Shown here: piece by piece, positions 1 to 8,826 of the stretch | Numbering within the stretch: position 1 is the first letter of the stretch | How the letters are laid out: each line of letters starts with the position of its first letter | NCBI GenBank assembly: GCA_018062705.1 | Contig: JAGORQ010000001.1 | Span: 85,624 to 137,486, forward strand | Length of the DNA stretch: 51,863 bases | Direction: 5' to 3' | Source: Candidatus Shapirobacteria bacterium | Lineage (GTDB): Bacteria > Patescibacteriota > Microgenomatia > UBA12405 | The notes under the pieces: model-generated | Seen by the model: the letters and a program-made list of their open reading frames with translations, nothing else | What the model was told of the DNA's origin: nothing | Database searches by the model: none | Position numbers and translations under genes: made by a program

Positions 1-1
1 C

Positions 2-3000
2 GCTGTGTCCCACACATCAGGCACCACCACTCTTTCAGTTACATTACTCAACATAGTTATCGGCGGTGTTTACACCTTAACTTTCACTGTTTCTGGGATG
101 TCAGCCGGAACTGTGACGGCTACTTTGGGAGGTGTGGCAGGTACGGCTCGTAGCACTAATGGTACTTATATTCAGTCCTTTACGGCCACAACGACTGGCA
201 CCTTAATTTTTACACCAACAACTACATTTAATGGAACTATTGACGATGTGTATCTTGGAGTAACCCTCAGTTTTTTGCCGTTTACGGAATCACCAGAATT
301 TGCAGTTACTCCTCATGACTATACTAGTGCCACCAACCTTTGTTTACAGTCTCGCACCTTGGCTACCACTTGGGTTGCATCTGGTATCACTGCTACCAAC
401 GCTAACACCTATCAAGCTCCATCAGAACTGACCTATGCTACCCCAGGTACAGCCACCTCACTTCTTAGCACAGCAGGTCCTGGAACCGTGACACAGACAA
501 TTAATGGACTAACTATAGGGCAATATTATTCTGCCTCCATTTGGATTCGTGCCAACCAGACAGCAGCTCTCCCGAGTGGTGTCGCTGGTAATTTTACTTG
601 GGCTGGAACATCAATTGCCTTTACTGCCAATTACAAATGGCAAAAAATAAAAATTGAAAATGTTCAGGCGTCGAGCACCTCTCACACCATCATCATTAGC
701 ATAACCACCTCAGGTCAAACTATGTGGGCCACTGATGCTATGGTCAACCTTGGAACTACGGTAAATACGGGTAACATAGTCACAACTACTACTGCAGTAA
801 CTCTCAAACCTTGTGCTATTCCGATCACTACTTTGTATTCGTACACAAGGTCGGCTGATATGGTTGGTAGTACTGGACATCAGGGGATTGCCGTAACTTT
901 TGGTGCTGCGCCAACAGGTTCCTATTATCACGAGATTTATCTATCTACCACTTCTGGTTTTACGCCATCTGATTCCAGCCTTGTGGCTCGTACTTGGGCG
1001 GGTCACGACACCACTCCATTCCTAATTACCGGCAGTAATTACAATAATTTTTCCGATATTGAATTGTTACCACTTGGTGGATGCTCGACATCAGGTACTC
1101 TTGGAGTTTTTAATATAACCGCTTCGAGTTCAAATAATGCCTTTGTTAACGCTAATATTGACTACACCTATCAAAACACTACGGCTATTCCCGCTTTGCA
1201 TTTACTTTCACCGGCACAAAATAATGTTTTTCATAATATTAATTTTGGTAGAGTTGCTAATTATCTTGCTGTTTCAACTCTTTGGCATTCCACTGCAGTG
1301 AACTCGGTTACGGGCAATAGATTGCAAAATATTTTTGCCAAACACTACGACTACAACTTTAATGATCAAACTTTAGACTGTAAGTTCAAAGGCATTGCTG
1401 GCGGTAATTCATTTTCTGCGGGAAACTCAACAGCTTATACTTTTGGCTCAGGTGTTGATGATTTAACTTTGGTCAAAACAGCAAGCTATGGCTCAATGTT
1501 CAACGAACTTTATTTTTCCGATGTTCGAGGATGTCTCGTTGTCTCCATGGAGGATTCACAGGGGGTGAAACCTTATGCAACCACTGGTTCACCTAAGTTT
1601 AGTAATACCGGACGTCTTTACATGCCAACTATCAACGATTCGATTACCATTACTTGGCCATGGAAGATCAAAGGCGTCACAGGGTTCCGCGATGTCATGC
1701 CTCGTTTATCGGGATTAGACTATGGAAACAACAATATTTTTCTTGATTCACTCAAGCTTGAATACAAACTAAACACAGGTGCTTGGACTCTATTAACCGC
1801 CGACAATCTGTCTTCAGAGGGTACTCTCGATGCAACCAATGGTTTTGACTTTCAGCTTCGTATAACACCGCAGTATTTTATGAAGTTCTCAACTTTACCG
1901 ATTGGTACAATGACTACGTATACCATTGCCAATCCGGGAGTGATTACTACCAATGCTACTACCTGGAAAACTGGGTTAAAAGTCAAATACACCACTACGG
2001 GTGATCCATTTGGTGGTTTAACCAATGGTGCTACCTACTACTTAATCGTCGTCTCGACCACTACTTTTCAACTTTCACTTACCGATGGTGGGGCAGGTAT
2101 CGAACTTACGTCGGCTACTGGCTCTGGAGTTCATACATTTTACTCTCCATTTGAAGTAGGCGAGACTGTCATGGGGTCACTCTCTTTTGCCACAGCCGTA
2201 ATTACTGAAGTTTATTATGATACAACCACAACCGGGACCTTGGTTTTTAGTAATAATATTGTTGGTTCTTGGGTGGCAGGTGAAAGCATAAAAACTCCCG
2301 ACAACAAAGCCACTAAAGCACTTAATGTAGCCACAAACTTTTTTGCTCTTGGACCTCAATACACATCTTATATTAGTGCTATTCAAATCGGCACTCGGGT
2401 CGATCAGACCAAACTTTATGACGCCGCCATTGTGACTGTCACCTTAACCAACATTGTTCCCGGTTCAACCTACTATATTTTTAATACCGACACACTAACT
2501 CAAATTGCCACCGGTACAGCGACTGGCACACCTGCACCGGGTGAAACCACCATTGATTATCCAGTCAGTGTTGTTTATGAGGCCGATTTTAATATCACCG
2601 TAAATGTCCGTAAATCTTCGGCACCTGCTAAATATTTACCTTATGAAACAGGGTCGACAGTGACGAGTGTTGGAGCCAATGTCTTTATTGCTCAGGTTTT
2701 TGATTCGGTGGTGATTGATAGTTATGGATCAATAGCCAGTGATTGGACTATAAATACAACCTTGGAAACAATTAAACACACCAGTGGTACAACTGTGTAT
2801 TCAGTTAGAGAATTATATTCTTGGCTTCTGGACTATTTTGACGAACTAGGATATTTAGATGATCAGATTCCGATAGTCGCTTCAACTCCAACCGAATACA
2901 ACTTGACTAATGGTTGGTTTGTTGACGATGAATCGTTCAAATATCTGACTGGGGGAGCAGTAACGTCAGTAGGTCAATCTGGTGAAATTTATCTACTAAC

Positions 3001-4588
3001 TTTTCAATCAAGTGGTTATACTGGAGCAGTAGCTGGTGATATTGGCAAGTTGGTTCACAACTCCGGATCAACTCATACTGGTTCTTTGGTAGATTATGAC
3101 AATACGACGCGAAAATGGTGGGTTAAAAAAGTATTAGGGACAATTACTGCCGAAGTATTAACAATTACCTCGGGTACTGGAGCGGGGACGACTACAAGTG
3201 TTGCAACAGGGGAGTCAATTTGGTCAAATGTATTTACACTGGGATCATTGGTTTCAGCAACGACTATTGATATTTATCAAAACGACACCCAAATTTCTCC
3301 ATGGTGGTCAACGGGTCATATTGATATTTTGGTAAAAGTCAAAGAATCTGGCACTGAAAATGATGGCGGAAATTTGACAGTATTGGCGCGAACGTACGGA
3401 TCTTTATATGATCATTTCGTAATCGATGCTAGTGCAGGAAGAAATCCAATTCCTTTGGCAGCCTTCACTGATGGTAATAATCAAACTGCCGAAGGGACTG
3501 TATCCGCTTATACTGGCATAACTTTTACTTTTGGTCATACCTCCAAAGATTCTGGCAATGGTAATGGTCTTCGCCCCTATGATGTCATTATCGAATGCAA
3601 TAATCACTCCCTCCAACATATTTATGAATATTTAAAATATGTCACTCGCACCGGTTCCTCGACCACTCTCAATGGGGTTAATGGCGAATTTTATACCGCG
3701 GTTGGTGATGTTCGTTTTGATTATGACAATGAAGCTTCGGGGCCTTTTGTTGAAGGTGAAAGGATTAATGGCACTAGCGGAGCGTATGGCTATTTAGTTT
3801 CTTTAATTGATGGTGGCACGACTGGTACTCTGGTATTGCGAAATGTCCATGGAACATTTATCGATAACATGAATTTAAGTGGGGTCACCAGTGGTGCTAA
3901 TGCCCAGGTGTTCGGGGGAGTAACTTCAATTTCACCCCAAAAACAGGCACCTTTCGGTAGCTTTGCCGGTGGCCAATTTTTTGGTGCCCAAGGCGTTTGG
4001 CTGGACAACGTGGCCACTGCCGACACCAATAATTATCAGCTGATTGATTCAACCGGTACCACCCAAGCTCCTGCCACCGGCATTGTTCTCAAAGTTACAG
4101 GTCTGGCTATTGGCGATCGAGTGTCTATGTTCCGGACAACCGGTGACAACGAAATTGTCGACAAATCTGTTTACACTAGCCATGCCAGTAGTAATACTTC
4201 TGGATCGAGTACTTTTATTGTTCAAGAAACAATTGCGGCCGATACTCCCACTCTTGGTGGCACCATTCGAGTTGTCCATCGTGATGCCGCTGGGGCCATT
4301 TTAGAGGAACATACCTACACTTATACTAGTTGGACCGGCTCAACATTTACCCTTAGCGATACACTTAGTATTAGTTATTCTGCCGATGATACGGCATTTG
4401 TTCCTTACATCGACATTGAGGCTGTCAGTACCAGCACTCAAGTAGCCGTCACTTATCCCGGATCAAACCGATACGTCGTTACATCGGTTCGCAAGAAGGG
4501 GATCATTCCATTCACGGTCAAAGGTGTCGTTGAATCTACCGGTCTAACAGTTACCGCAATTAGAACCACCGACAGTATAGTCAGTTAA
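2..4588 (+). CDS. Phage-tail-like giant beta-rich protein, 5' end outside window
   Basis: The frame is open to the left edge, so the GTG at position 5 is probably not the true start; at least 1527 residues are visible. The sequence is rich in Thr, Ser, Gly and Asn, with no membrane segment, as in phage tail fibres and baseplate appendages. Two modules can be seen. The end of the first (about residues 800-905, with VRKSSAPAKYLPYET) matches the end of the protein at 8827-11628. The second (about 905-1527) matches the proteins at 6949-8823 and 11908-13890 throughout (NGWFVDDESFKYL, FGGQFFGAQGVW-type and SVFRTT-type motifs). It is therefore a fusion of what are two adjacent genes on the other strand further right. 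One base separates its stop from the histidine kinase start, implying co-expression. A virion or appendage role is inferred; no catalytic motif is seen. Confidence 0.7.
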   Translation, partial: AVSHTSGTTTLSVTLLNIVIGGVYTLTFTVSGMSAGTVTATLGGVAGTARSTNGTYIQSFTATTTGTLIFTPTTTFNGTIDDVYLGVTLSFLPFTESPEFAVTPHDYTSATNLCLQSRTLATTWVASGITATNANTYQAPSELTYATPGTATSLLSTAGPGTVTQTINGLTIGQYYSASIWIRANQTAALPSGVAGNFTWAGTSIAFTANYKWQKIKIENVQASSTSHTIIISITTSGQTMWATDAMVNLGTTVNTGNIVTTTTAVTLKPCAIPITTLYSYTRSADMVGSTGHQGIAVTFGAAPTGSYYHEIYLSTTSGFTPSDSSLVARTWAGHDTTPFLITGSNYNNFSDIELLPLGGCSTSGTLGVFNITASSSNNAFVNANIDYTYQNTTAIPALHLLSPAQNNVFHNINFGRVANYLAVSTLWHSTAVNSVTGNRLQNIFAKHYDYNFNDQTLDCKFKGIAGGNSFSAGNSTAYTFGSGVDDLTLVKTASYGSMFNELYFSDVRGCLVVSMEDSQGVKPYATTGSPKFSNTGRLYMPTINDSITITWPWKIKGVTGFRDVMPRLSGLDYGNNNIFLDSLKLEYKLNTGAWTLLTADNLSSEGTLDATNGFDFQLRITPQYFMKFSTLPIGTMTTYTIANPGVITTNATTWKTGLKVKYTTTGDPFGGLTNGATYYLIVVSTTTFQLSLTDGGAGIELTSATGSGVHTFYSPFEVGETVMGSLSFATAVITEVYYDTTTTGTLVFSNNIVGSWVAGESIKTPDNKATKALNVATNFFALGPQYTSYISAIQIGTRVDQTKLYDAAIVTVTLTNIVPGSTYYIFNTDTLTQIATGTATGTPAPGETTIDYPVSVVYEADFNITVNVRKSSAPAKYLPYETGSTVTSVGANVFIAQVFDSVVIDSYGSIASDWTINTTLETIKHTSGTTVYSVRELYSWLLDYFDELGYLDDQIPIVASTPTEYNLTNGWFVDDESFKYLTGGAVTSVGQSGEIYLLTFQSSGYTGAVAGDIGKLVHNSGSTHTGSLVDYDNTTRKWWVKKVLGTITAEVLTITSGTGAGTTTSVATGESIWSNVFTLGSLVSATTIDIYQNDTQISPWWSTGHIDILVKVKESGTENDGGNLTVLARTYGSLYDHFVIDASAGRNPIPLAAFTDGNNQTAEGTVSAYTGITFTFGHTSKDSGNGNGLRPYDVIIECNNHSLQHIYEYLKYVTRTGSSTTLNGVNGEFYTAVGDVRFDYDNEASGPFVEGERINGTSGAYGYLVSLIDGGTTGTLVLRNVHGTFIDNMNLSGVTSGANAQVFGGVTSISPQKQAPFGSFAGGQFFGAQGVWLDNVATADTNNYQLIDSTGTTQAPATGIVLKVTGLAIGDRVSMFRTTGDNEIVDKSVYTSHASSNTSGSSTFIVQETIAADTPTLGGTIRVVHRDAAGAILEEHTYTYTSWTGSTFTLSDTLSISYSADDTAFVPYIDIEAVSTSTQVAVTYPGSNRYVVTSVRKKGIIPFTVKGVVESTGLTVTAIRTTDSIVS

Positions 4589-4589
4589 T

Positions 4590-6194
4590 ATGATCAACAA
4601 TATTCATAAACGTTTCCTGTTTATTGTTGTATTGATTACACTACCTTTTATAATGTTTGTTATTTATCTTAATATTTCCGAAAAAAAACAGCTAACTGAT
4701 TTAAAAATTAAAGAAATAAAAAACACCACCAATCTGATTTCTACAGAATACTCCAACATAGTTGATAACGCTAAGCATTTGTTAATTGCTTTGGCTCAAA
4801 ATCCAACAATAAGTAATAAAAATAATCCCTATTGTGATGACTATTTAAAAAAGTTGTTAACTCAGTATCAGCGATATTATAATTTTGGAGTTGCCAACAA
4901 CCGAGGCGACATTACTTGCTCCGCACTAACTGTTGATCAAATAAGTTCAAATATCTCAGAATTATCAATATTTAAAAAAGTAATCAATAATCATTCGTTT
5001 TCTTTTGGAGAATACAGAGTCAGTCAGCTCAACAAACCAATCATCTCTTTTGGCTACCCCTTAGGAACGGGAATAATATTTTCATCGCTAGACTTATCTT
5101 GGTTGGGTCAATTTTCCAACTCTTCAGTCAAGGATGACCAGTTAATTGTCACCATAACTGATAACAATGGCACCATCATTGCACGCAACCCAGATACTGA
5201 AAACTGGGTAGGAAAACATTTTCCTGTCGACGAAATTATAAAAAAGGTCGAGTCATCCCAAGAAAAAGTCTCACTAAGTAATGGCATTGACGGAGTATTT
5301 CGATATTATTCCTATTCCAGATTAGGGGCAAACAACGAAGGGTTTTATGCTATCGTCGGCTATCCAAAAGACAAGATTTTTCAGTCATCAAATACTTCAT
5401 TTTTTCAGCGATTGTTATTAACTTTGTTTGTTTTTATCGTCACAATAATTTTTTCTCTATATATTGGCAATAAATTAATTATTCAACAGGTCGATGCCCT
5501 TACCAAAATAGACCAACTAAAAGATGATTTTATTTCTCTCGCCTCGCACCAAATTAGAACCCCACTTACTTCAATAAAATGGTTTGTCGAACTACTTTCA
5601 TCACCTAAAAGTGGAAACTTAAATCCAAAACAACAATCAATGTTAAACAATATCAACATTTCCACAATTAAAATAACTCAATTAATAAATATGCTGCTCG
5701 ATATTTCAAAAATTGAGAATAATAACTTAGTTATTAACCAAGTCTCAACAGATTTAGCTTCAATTATCAATACCAATATTGTTGAATATAAAACTGAAAT
5801 AGCTAGAAAAAAACTCAGAATAAAATTAACCAAAAAAAATAATCTACCGTTTATTATGGTTGATCAAAAATTAATAAGTCAGGTAATTAGTAATTTAATT
5901 GGCAATGCTATTAAATATTCTTTCCCCAAAACCACCATTAATTTGGCCTTAACTATCAAAAAAAATATGTTAGTCGTCTCAATCTCGGATAGAGGTTTGC
6001 ACATTCCCGAGACTGAAAAAAAACTTTTGTTTAAAAAATTTGGCAGAACCAGTAATTCGATTATGTCCAATCAAGAGGGTAGCGGTCTTGGAATATATTT
6101 TTCAAAATTAGTCATAAATGCACATCGTGGTCAAATCTGGTTTACAAGTTCTTTACGTAAGACCACTTTCTATTTCTCTTTGCCTCTTGTATGA
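4590..6194 (+). CDS. Membrane sensor histidine kinase with extracytoplasmic Cache-like domain
   Basis: This 534-residue protein senses an external signal and phosphorylates a receiver protein. A transmembrane segment at about residues 8-28 and a second at about 271-295 flank an extracytoplasmic region of about 240 residues. The membrane-near part of that region (TDNNGTIIARNPD, then a Tyr-rich stretch) resembles a Cache domain. The HisKA motif ASHQIRTPLTS holds the phosphoacceptor His320. The HATPase domain has an N box around Asn439 and a G2 box EGSGLGIYFSK. The G1 box reads DRGLHIP where DxGxGIP is usual, so its second glycine is His. The start lies one base after the stop of the giant beta-rich protein (TAATATG), so it probably relies on translational coupling. 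Two receiver genes follow. The ligand is unknown; coupling to a fibre-like gene suggests control of surface or virion-like structures. Confidence 0.9.
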   Translation: MINNIHKRFLFIVVLITLPFIMFVIYLNISEKKQLTDLKIKEIKNTTNLISTEYSNIVDNAKHLLIALAQNPTISNKNNPYCDDYLKKLLTQYQRYYNFGVANNRGDITCSALTVDQISSNISELSIFKKVINNHSFSFGEYRVSQLNKPIISFGYPLGTGIIFSSLDLSWLGQFSNSSVKDDQLIVTITDNNGTIIARNPDTENWVGKHFPVDEIIKKVESSQEKVSLSNGIDGVFRYYSYSRLGANNEGFYAIVGYPKDKIFQSSNTSFFQRLLLTLFVFIVTIIFSLYIGNKLIIQQVDALTKIDQLKDDFISLASHQIRTPLTSIKWFVELLSSPKSGNLNPKQQSMLNNINISTIKITQLINMLLDISKIENNNLVINQVSTDLASIINTNIVEYKTEIARKKLRIKLTKKNNLPFIMVDQKLISQVISNLIGNAIKYSFPKTTINLALTIKKNMLVVSISDRGLHIPETEKKLLFKKFGRTSNSIMSNQEGSGLGIYFSKLVINAHRGQIWFTSSLRKTTFYFSLPLV

Positions 6195-6207
6195 TCAAAC
6201 TAGGATT

Positions 6208-6585
6208 ATGACTGTACCTGCCAAAATTCTTATTATAGAAGATGACCAACTATTAACCAATGCTCTGGGTATTCATTTCTTGCAATCAAATTTTGAGGTA
6301 AAAACTGCCGCTAACATGAAAGAAACTTTATCAACCTTAAAAAGTTGGTTACCTGATTTAATTATTTTGGACATTATTTTACCAATCTACAGCGGTTTCG
6401 ATATATTAAAATCAATCAAAAGCAACCCCGATTTCAAATCTATTCCCGTCATTATTGCGTCGAATTTGAGTGATGAAAAAAGTATCCAAACAGGCAAAGA
6501 ACTTGGAGCCATTGACTATATTGTCAAAAATGATTTATCTTTACAAGATTTGACCTCACTTATTCAAAAAGTTTTAAATGTCTAA
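6208..6585 (+). CDS. Stand-alone response regulator receiver protein
   Basis: This 125-residue protein is a single CheY-like receiver with no output domain. The acidic pocket is Glu11-Asp12-Asp13, the phosphoacceptor is Asp55 in LIILDIILP, the switch Ser lies in VIIASNL, and the conserved Lys in DYIVKND. I chose the ATG at 6208 because the longer open frame upstream only repeats kinase sequence in another frame, and the receiver fold begins at KILIIEDD. It starts 13 bases after the kinase stop and overlaps the next receiver by 8 bases, so the three form one operon. With no DNA-binding domain, it would act by protein contact or phosphorelay. Confidence 0.88.
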   Translation: MTVPAKILIIEDDQLLTNALGIHFLQSNFEVKTAANMKETLSTLKSWLPDLIILDIILPIYSGFDILKSIKSNPDFKSIPVIIASNLSDEKSIQTGKELGAIDYIVKNDLSLQDLTSLIQKVLNV

Positions 6586-6952
6586 ATCAAAAATTCTGAT
6601 TGTCGAAGACGATCGATTATTACTTGAGGGTATGGTCTATACATTCGAACAATCAAATTTTGTCGTAAAAACAGCTACCACCACCAATAACGCATTTTTT
6701 ATCTTAAAAAAATTTATTCCCGAAATAATAATTCTTGACATACTTTTACCTCAAAAAGATGGTTTCCAATTTTTATCAGAATTAAAAAATAATTTAAAAT
6801 ATAAAAATATCCCTGTTCTTGTAGCCTCAAACCTTGATCAACCCAAAGACAAACAAACCGCCATGAAATTGGGCGCGATAGATTATATCGTCAAAAATAA
6901 TATCTCACTTCAAGATTTAACCAAAATAGTCATCAATTTATTATCGGTTTAA
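6578..6952 (+). CDS. Second stand-alone response regulator receiver protein
   Basis: This 124-residue CheY-like receiver is clearly a paralogue of its upstream neighbour: both end in GAIDYIVKN followed by SLQDLT. It has Glu10-Asp11-Asp12, phosphoacceptor Asp54 in IIILDILLP, Ser in VLVASNL and the conserved Lys. The start overlaps the preceding gene by 8 bases, which points to coupled translation. Its stop shares a TTAA with the stop of the convergent gene at 6949. Two near-identical receivers after one kinase suggest a branched relay or a phosphate sink; that is inference. Confidence 0.88.
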   Translation: MSKSKILIVEDDRLLLEGMVYTFEQSNFVVKTATTTNNAFFILKKFIPEIIILDILLPQKDGFQFLSELKNNLKYKNIPVLVASNLDQPKDKQTAMKLGAIDYIVKNNISLQDLTKIVINLLSV

Positions 6953-8823
6953 TTGGTTATTGTATCGACAGTTCTAACTGCCGTTACCGACATTCCTCCG
7001 CTTGTAATTTGACTATTTATTGTAAATGGAACGATACCCTGTTTTCTCACCCTTACAACCACATACCGGTTTGCGTTATAAGTAATACTAGCCGAAACAA
7101 TTGTACTATCCGCCACTTGATCAATATATGACACATAGGCAGTATCATACGAATCATAGTCCTCGTCCAAATTAGAATCCAAATTAAATACACTTACTGA
7201 AAATGAGTTGTATAAATATTCTTTTTCTCTCAATATATTTCCGACTATGTCCCGTTTTACAACTCTCAAAATTCCCGCAGACGGCGTGTCTGGTTCAATT
7301 GTTGTCGTTACTATAAATGTTCCTGACCCTGATGTGTTTGAACTTGCGTGCGAAACATAAATATTTTTATCAATTATTCCATTGTCACCCGTTGTTCTAA
7401 AAACACTTACCCTATCACCCTCACTTACTCCAGACACCGTAATAGGAATCGAAATTGCCGGAATCTGAGTCGTATTCGTTGAATCTGTTAATTGAAAATT
7501 ATTGGCATCACTGCCAATCATATTTGTTAAAAAAATTCCCCTGGCACCAAAAAATTTACCTCCTGCATAAGTTCCAAATGGAGCTTGTTTTGAAGTAGAA
7601 ATATCTTCAGGGATACCATTAATTATTGCCGTGGTTGACCCGCTAGTTATCGTATCGGTATCCAAAAATGTTCCATGAATATTTCGAATCAAAATTGTGC
7701 CAGTGGTTCCATAATCAATCAGTGAAACAATATAACCCTGACCACCCGAGCTACTGGTAATCAAATTTGTTTCCCCAAATGGTCCACTATCTTCACTCGT
7801 ATAATTCAGCCGAATACTTCCAACACCAACATAATATTCTCCATTTACTTCATTTATTGTATCCAATGATCCTGTTTTACAAACATACTTCAAATATTCA
7901 TAAGTTTGTTTTAAAGTTCTGCCTGCACAGTTTATTTCACAATCATAGGGTTGAAATCCATTTCCATTACCCAAGTCTCTAGAAATGTAACCAAAAGAAA
8001 TTGTAATATCGTTATATCCCGCCACAGTTGCCTCCACAGTTTGATTGTTTGTATCAGTAAATGCGGCGATTGGTACTGGGTTTCTTCCACTTGATGCATC
8101 GATCACATAATGGTCGTAAAGAGTCCCATATTTTCGTGCCAAAATTGTTAATTTTCCCGAATCTATCAGTATTCCCGCCTCTTTTACTTTTATCAAAACA
8201 TCAATATGTCCATCACTCCACCATGGTGTAATTTGACTATCATTTTGATACACATCCAAAGTTGTTCCAGTAACTATTGAGCCTAGTGTAAAAATGCATG
8301 AGTACTGCATTTCTCCCGTAACAGCCCCACTATTTGCCAACAACGTTCCCGCACCAGCTCCTGTCGTTATTGTAAGCGCATCCGAATTTGCAAATGTTCC
8401 TGTCACTTTTCGTACCCACCATTTCCGTAATGTATTGTCATAATCCAGTAAAATTCCTGTGTGGGTTGATCCACCATCATGAATTGTTAGCCCAACATCT
8501 CCGCTATTGGCTTCAACATAACCAGTCGAGTCAAAGTTTAAGATATAGATGACGCCATCCCAGCCAGTTCCACCACTTGGCGTATTAATTGCCCCTGTCT
8601 TTAGGTATTTAAAAGAGTTTTCATCAATAAACCATCCATTAATTAGTGTATAAATTGTTGGTGTCTGTGCGGCAATTGGTATATCAAATTTTATTGTTGA
8701 TTCTTCATCAAAATAATCCAATAAATAGGTATAAAAAGCGTTAACAGTATATATTGTTGTCCCTGCAGTGTGACTAATCGTTTTGTTTGTAGTATTAATT
8801 GTAAAATCGTTTGTAATAGCCAT
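6949..8823 (-). CDS. Phage-tail-like beta-rich protein, 624 residues
   Basis: It begins MAITNDFTINTTNKTISHTAGTT with no signal peptide and no membrane segment. Along its whole length it matches the second half of the protein at the left edge and the 660-residue protein at 11908-13890. Shared landmarks are NGWFIDENSFKYL, DYDNTLRKWWVRK, GHIDVLIKVKEAG, SSGRNPVPIAAF, APFGTYAGGKFFGARGIF and SVFRTTGDNG. The family is likely a structural subunit of a phage-like particle or fibre, judged from composition and the lack of an export signal. It is translated from an AGGA site three bases after the 933-residue protein, so the pair is an operon. The order of the two genes is the order of the two halves of the left-edge fusion. 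I recognise no named domain. Confidence 0.65.
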   Translation of the reverse strand: MAITNDFTINTTNKTISHTAGTTIYTVNAFYTYLLDYFDEESTIKFDIPIAAQTPTIYTLINGWFIDENSFKYLKTGAINTPSGGTGWDGVIYILNFDSTGYVEANSGDVGLTIHDGGSTHTGILLDYDNTLRKWWVRKVTGTFANSDALTITTGAGAGTLLANSGAVTGEMQYSCIFTLGSIVTGTTLDVYQNDSQITPWWSDGHIDVLIKVKEAGILIDSGKLTILARKYGTLYDHYVIDASSGRNPVPIAAFTDTNNQTVEATVAGYNDITISFGYISRDLGNGNGFQPYDCEINCAGRTLKQTYEYLKYVCKTGSLDTINEVNGEYYVGVGSIRLNYTSEDSGPFGETNLITSSSGGQGYIVSLIDYGTTGTILIRNIHGTFLDTDTITSGSTTAIINGIPEDISTSKQAPFGTYAGGKFFGARGIFLTNMIGSDANNFQLTDSTNTTQIPAISIPITVSGVSEGDRVSVFRTTGDNGIIDKNIYVSHASSNTSGSGTFIVTTTIEPDTPSAGILRVVKRDIVGNILREKEYLYNSFSVSVFNLDSNLDEDYDSYDTAYVSYIDQVADSTIVSASITYNANRYVVVRVRKQGIVPFTINSQITSGGMSVTAVRTVDTITN

Positions 8824-8826
8824 AAA

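Noticed and set aside
3404-3619. Antisense open frames within the beta-rich genes (and many similar short frames across the window)
   Set aside because: They lie wholly within strong coding regions, have no start signals and show compositions that mirror the opposite strand.
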